Assembly: GCF_017357525.1 (NCBI RefSeq)
Contig: NZ_CP036172.1
Location: forward strand, 2,640,561-2,704,560
Source of the DNA: Methanofollis aquaemaris
GTDB taxonomy: Archaea > Halobacteriota > Methanomicrobia > Methanomicrobiales > Methanofollaceae
Direction of reading: 5' to 3'
DNA: 64,000 nucleotides
A program made the position numbers and the translations under genes. Below are positions 61,064 through 64,000 of the stretch, one piece after another; positions within the stretch are counted from its first letter, which is position 1; every line of letters begins with the position of its first letter. Below the pieces are notes generated by a model. That model was not told the origin of the DNA. It saw nothing but the letters and a program-made list of their open reading frames with translations, and did not search any database.

Positions 61064-61711
61064 TCACTCCGACACCGGCACACTCTCGTAGATGAGCGTC
61101 ACGTACCTGGCCATGAAGATCGAGATCGCCGGCGTGATGATAAGGAGGATCAACCCCCCGACGATCGGGATGAGCATCAGCACAAAGGTCACCACCCAGA
61201 CGATGATATACGCAATGACCAGGGCGACAAGATAATACAGCCATCCGACCGCACCGATATGCCCGATGATCGCTGAGATGTTGAAGGCCTCGCCGAAACG
61301 GTCGGTCCGTGCAAGCCTGATCCCTGCAAAGATCGAGACCAGACCGATGAGGACGGCGAGGACGAAGAAGATGATTGAGCCGATGATGAATGTCGCCGAG
61401 GCCGCGGCCGTCATACCGCCGCCGCTATAGAACGCCAGCGCCGCCCCGCCGAAGAAGACCAGAGCGACGATGATGAGCGGGATGCTGTAGATGAGTTCGA
61501 CGATGAAGAGTTTGACCCCGTCGACAAAGAGTTTGATCCAGTCCTTGAGTTCAGGCGCAGGCGTCCTCCCCCGGTAGATCTCCATCATATATCCCATGAT
61601 CAGGGGAAAGATGATCGAAGAGATGATCAGCAGAACCCACTTCCCCCATTTTCCCCAGACTGCCTCTGTCGTATACTCATACGACCTGCCTATCAACGTA
61701 CCATAATCCAT
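61064..61711 (-). CDS. DUF4013 membrane protein, paralogue 2
   Basis: 215 residues, about five membrane segments, starting MDYGTLIGRSYEYTTEAVWGKWGKWVLLIISSIIFPLIMGYMMEIYRGRTPAPELKDWIKLFVDGVKLFIVELIYSIP. Aligns along its whole length with the protein at 59290-59952 (ending FMARYVTLIYES versus FTARYMTLIYDS). Role unknown. Upstream region holds an AT block (ATGAGAGAATATAAGTC near 61747) suited to a promoter. Confidence 0.85.
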   Translation of the reverse strand: MDYGTLIGRSYEYTTEAVWGKWGKWVLLIISSIIFPLIMGYMMEIYRGRTPAPELKDWIKLFVDGVKLFIVELIYSIPLIIVALVFFGGAALAFYSGGGMTAAASATFIIGSIIFFVLAVLIGLVSIFAGIRLARTDRFGEAFNISAIIGHIGAVGWLYYLVALVIAYIIVWVVTFVLMLIPIVGGLILLIITPAISIFMARYVTLIYESVPVSE

Positions 61712-61815
61712 CCTGTACCCCCCGCAAAGTACGGCGAGAGATGGTATGAGAGAATATAAGTCTGCCGTGGCGAGCGGGCACCCGCCGGTACAGGGCGGAA
61801 AAAAGAAGGAAAAGT

Positions 61816-63300
61816 TTAGTGCCTGAAGTACCGCACGCCGGTGAAGACCATCGCCACATTCAGTTTGTTTGCGGCGTCGATCACTTCCTGGTCACGGATC
61901 GAACCGCCGGGCTGCACGAGGGCCGTCGCCCCGGCCGCCGCGGCGACTTCCATGGTGTCGGCGAAGGGCAGGAAGGCGTCGGACGCCACGACCGCACCCT
62001 TCAGGGACGACCGCGCCTTCTCGACGGCGATCTTCGCCGAGTCGACCCGGTTCATCTGGCCGGCGCCGATCCCGATGGCGGCATGGTCGTTGGCATAGAT
62101 GATCGCGTTGCTCTTCGTGTGCTTGCAGACCTTCATCGCAAAGTGCATCGCCGCGATCTCTTCCGTCGTCGGTTCGCGCTCTGAGACGACCTTCCACTCT
62201 TCCTTGGGCTCGGGAGTCCGCTGGACCAGCGCACCGCCGTCGATGGACCTGAGTCTGTCGGCCGGAGACTTCTCGGGCAGGACGAGCACCCGCATGTTCG
62301 GCTTCCTCTTCATGATCTCGATGGCCTCAGGCGTGAACGACGGGGCCACGATCACTTCGACAAAGGTGCCGCAGAGTTCCTCGGCGATCGCGGTGTCCAC
62401 CGGGGTGTTGACAGCCACGATCGAACCGTAGGCCGAGACGGGATCGACCTCGCGGGCGGCGAGGTAGGCTTCGAGTCCGTCCTTGCCGATGGCGACGCCG
62501 CACGGGTTGTTGTGCTTGACGATCACCGAAGCGGGTTCCTCGAACTCACGGAGCAGGGAGACCGCCGCATCGACGTCGAGATAGTTATTGTACGACATCT
62601 CCTTGCCCTGGAGAGGCGTCTGGCCGGCGATCCCGTGGTCGCCGTAGACCGCCGCCAGTTGGTGCGGGTTCTCACCGTACCTGAGGCTCCGCCGATTCGT
62701 GAACTGCACGGTGTAGACCTCGGGGAAGTCGCCGTCGAGCGAGTGCAGGTGGTTGGAGATGGCCGCATCGTATGCTGCGGTGCGGGCGAAGACCTTCTTT
62801 GCAAGCCCGAGCCGCTGTTCATAGGTGAACCCGCCATTTGCGACGTTTTCCTTCACCATGGCGTAGTCGGCCGGGTCGACGACGACCGAGACATACTTGA
62901 AGTTCTTGGCCGCCGCCCTGATCATCGCCGGGCCTCCGATATCGATATATTCGATGAGTTCGTCGAGACCGAGGTTCTCTCCGGCCATCTTCTCGAAGGG
63001 ATAGAGGTTGACGACCACCAGCTCGATGGGGTTGATGTCGAGTTCCTTCATGATCTCGGCATCCACATCAGGTCTGCCGAGGAGTCCGCCGTGGACGCGC
63101 GGGTGGAGGGTCTTGACCCTCCCGCCCATGATCTCGGGCGAGCCTGTGTACTCGGAGACCTCAACGAAATCGATCCCTGCTTCTCCGAGGGCCCGTCCGG
63201 TCCCCCCTGAACTGATGATACGGTAGCCGTTCTCAACAAGCGTCTGTGCAAGATCCACAATCCCGGTCTTGTCCCAGACAGAGAGAAGTGCCCATTTCAT
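61816..63300 (-). CDS. purH: Bifunctional AICAR transformylase / IMP cyclohydrolase
   Basis: 494 residues from ATG 63300 (MKWALLSVWDKTGIVDLAQTLV). N-terminal MGS-like cyclohydrolase: SGGTGRALGEAG, GGRVKTLHPRVHGGLLGR. C-terminal transformylase: LRYGENPHQ, VKHNNPCGVAIG, KYTxSNA-like KHTKSNAIIYANDHAAIGIGAGQMNRVDS and GAVVASDAFLPF. It performs the last two steps of purine synthesis. Many methanogens use PurP/PurO instead; a full PurH is a Methanomicrobiales/Methanosarcina-type trait. The long upstream frame extension has no similarity. Confidence 0.95.
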   Translation of the reverse strand: MKWALLSVWDKTGIVDLAQTLVENGYRIISSGGTGRALGEAGIDFVEVSEYTGSPEIMGGRVKTLHPRVHGGLLGRPDVDAEIMKELDINPIELVVVNLYPFEKMAGENLGLDELIEYIDIGGPAMIRAAAKNFKYVSVVVDPADYAMVKENVANGGFTYEQRLGLAKKVFARTAAYDAAISNHLHSLDGDFPEVYTVQFTNRRSLRYGENPHQLAAVYGDHGIAGQTPLQGKEMSYNNYLDVDAAVSLLREFEEPASVIVKHNNPCGVAIGKDGLEAYLAAREVDPVSAYGSIVAVNTPVDTAIAEELCGTFVEVIVAPSFTPEAIEIMKRKPNMRVLVLPEKSPADRLRSIDGGALVQRTPEPKEEWKVVSEREPTTEEIAAMHFAMKVCKHTKSNAIIYANDHAAIGIGAGQMNRVDSAKIAVEKARSSLKGAVVASDAFLPFADTMEVAAAAGATALVQPGGSIRDQEVIDAANKLNVAMVFTGVRYFRH

Positions 63301-63390
63301 GATGTATATGTGGCTCCCTGAGGTCTTATATCTTTCAAGGCCATGATGCAATTTCTTATCCGGCCGCCCGACAAACAGAGTTGTGATCAT

Positions 63391-64000
63391 ATGCAGGAAC
63401 CCGCCGTCAAGAAGACTCTGTACTGGTGCCCGGTCTGCAATCTCCCTCTCATCGGCAAGAATTGCCGGTGCGGAGCCGAGGGCACCCCCGTAGTTCTCCA
63501 GAAACCCTATGATGTCAGGCCGGCGCTCAGTCACGACATGGAACTCCTGCGTTCCCTTCTCCGTGACCGCTTCGGGATCGACCGCCTCCCGCAGGTGGTC
63601 CTCTTCAACAAGATCGGGGGGGTGGACCGCGCGGAGTCTGTCATCGCCGATGGTGTCGTCTTCGGGCGACTCACTTTCGACCCGGTCTCCAGGACCTATA
63701 CCTTTGACCTCTCTTTTGAGGCACTGTCCTATCTCCTCCCCTCGGTCACCAGGAGCGTCGTCGACATCACCGAGGCCGCCGCCGGACAGGGACTGAACCA
63801 GGGGCGGATCGGCGGGAAGAAAGTCGCGGTCAGGACGACCGATCTTGAGGACGGCCCGGTGGTGGTGAGGATGGGCAACCTCGCCGGTGTCGGGACGCTC
63901 AGAGAGGGCGAGGTAAAGGTGAAGCAGATCGGGCGGGTCGACCCGGTCGAAGCCCCCGATCCGTCATGGGAGGAGACGGGGAAGGCAAACGCAAAGCACC
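63391..64000 (+). CDS. PAPS-reductase-like protein with zinc ribbon and PUA domain (5' part)
   Basis: The first 203 residues are present; the gene runs off the right edge. It opens with a zinc ribbon (YWCPVCNLPLIGKNCRCGAEG), continues with a domain beginning VQKPYDVRPALSHDMELLRSLL and a PUA-like portion (VVRMGNLAGVGTLREGEVKVKQIG). This is the N-terminal layout of large archaeal phosphoadenosine-phosphosulfate-reductase-family proteins, where the reductase-like domain follows. Start ATG 63391; no strong ribosome-binding site, so possibly leaderless. The call for the missing part is inference from family architecture. Confidence 0.75.
   Translation, partial: MQEPAVKKTLYWCPVCNLPLIGKNCRCGAEGTPVVLQKPYDVRPALSHDMELLRSLLRDRFGIDRLPQVVLFNKIGGVDRAESVIADGVVFGRLTFDPVSRTYTFDLSFEALSYLLPSVTRSVVDITEAAAGQGLNQGRIGGKKVAVRTTDLEDGPVVVRMGNLAGVGTLREGEVKVKQIGRVDPVEAPDPSWEETGKANAKH

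Noticed and set aside
1-64000. CRISPR array, tRNA or rRNA genes
   Set aside because: No regularly spaced direct repeats and no T-loop/acceptor pattern or rRNA block seen in the gene-free gaps.

Overview
The window reads as chromosomal DNA of a methanogenic archaeon, most likely of the order Methanomicrobiales (Methanofollis/Methanoculleus-like; this placement is inference). Supporting signs are two proteasome-activating nucleotidases (PAN), aIF5A, a TgtA/ArcS archaeosine pair, an archaeal RNase P RNA, aPelota and RqcH, a beta-RFAP-synthase-like GHMP protein, MBF1, archaeal-type TIM, GC-rich codon use, frequent ATGA gene overlaps and TATA-type promoters. There is no rRNA operon, CRISPR array or recognisable tRNA gene.

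Layout. 1-5 kb: tail of a glycine-betaine binding protein, a hydrogenase maturation protease, a DUF169 protein, suhB-nadK, and aIF5A with agmatinase. 4.8-9.3 kb: secreted or lipoprotein genes, a broken transposase, a flavodoxin-fold reductase and a methyltransferase. 9.7-14.9 kb: ribosome-rescue block (ABCE1, a small membrane protein, RqcH, Pelota). 15.4-21.4 kb: a membrane protein, a membrane-tethered winged-helix regulator, FKBP, CyaB, a phosphoesterase, a radical SAM protein and the DUF126 swivel protein. 21.4-26.7 kb: PAN-1 with a small unknown gene, PAN-2, MBF1-tpiA and an HTH-CBS regulator. 27-30 kb: three exported proteins. 30.9-37.6 kb: tRNA maturation block (rnpB, AMMECR1, tgtA, arcS), then an NfnAB/SudAB-type flavoprotein pair and a methyltransferase. 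39-43.6 kb: PAS histidine kinase, GHMP protein, DUF2148, radical SAM-HhH. 44.7-47.8 kb: an AT-rich island with a radical SAM cassette. 48.5-57.8 kb: sugar-transfer operon, DUF1847, Na+ symporter with a 35-residue partner, and the cimA/leuA-ilvB-ilvN operon. 57.9-64 kb: zinc-ribbon membrane protein, two DUF4013 paralogues, purH and the start of a PAPS-reductase-like gene.

Two things stand out. First, almost every long intergenic gap holds copies of one non-coding, GC-rich, terminal-inverted-repeat element. Short forms are about 196-242 bp and long forms about 420-600 bp. Terminal inverted repeats begin GGCTCTGTAGAA, and several copies have 8-9 bp target-site duplications. One copy sits inside another, so the uninterrupted relative gives an empty site. 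Another sits exactly in the shared stop codons of two convergent genes and duplicates them. Several copies abut stop codons. Second, the AT-rich island encodes, in overlapping or near-contiguous order, a radical SAM enzyme, a protein with a degenerate CobB/BioD-like P-loop, a Cys/Gly/Trp-rich protein with a Cys-His-Asp pattern, and a membrane-anchored duplicated-domain protein. I do not recognise this as a described system; it resembles a peptide or protein modification cassette.

Start codons were chosen from ribosome-binding sites, family N-termini and overlaps. All functional calls come from reading motifs; no database search was possible.
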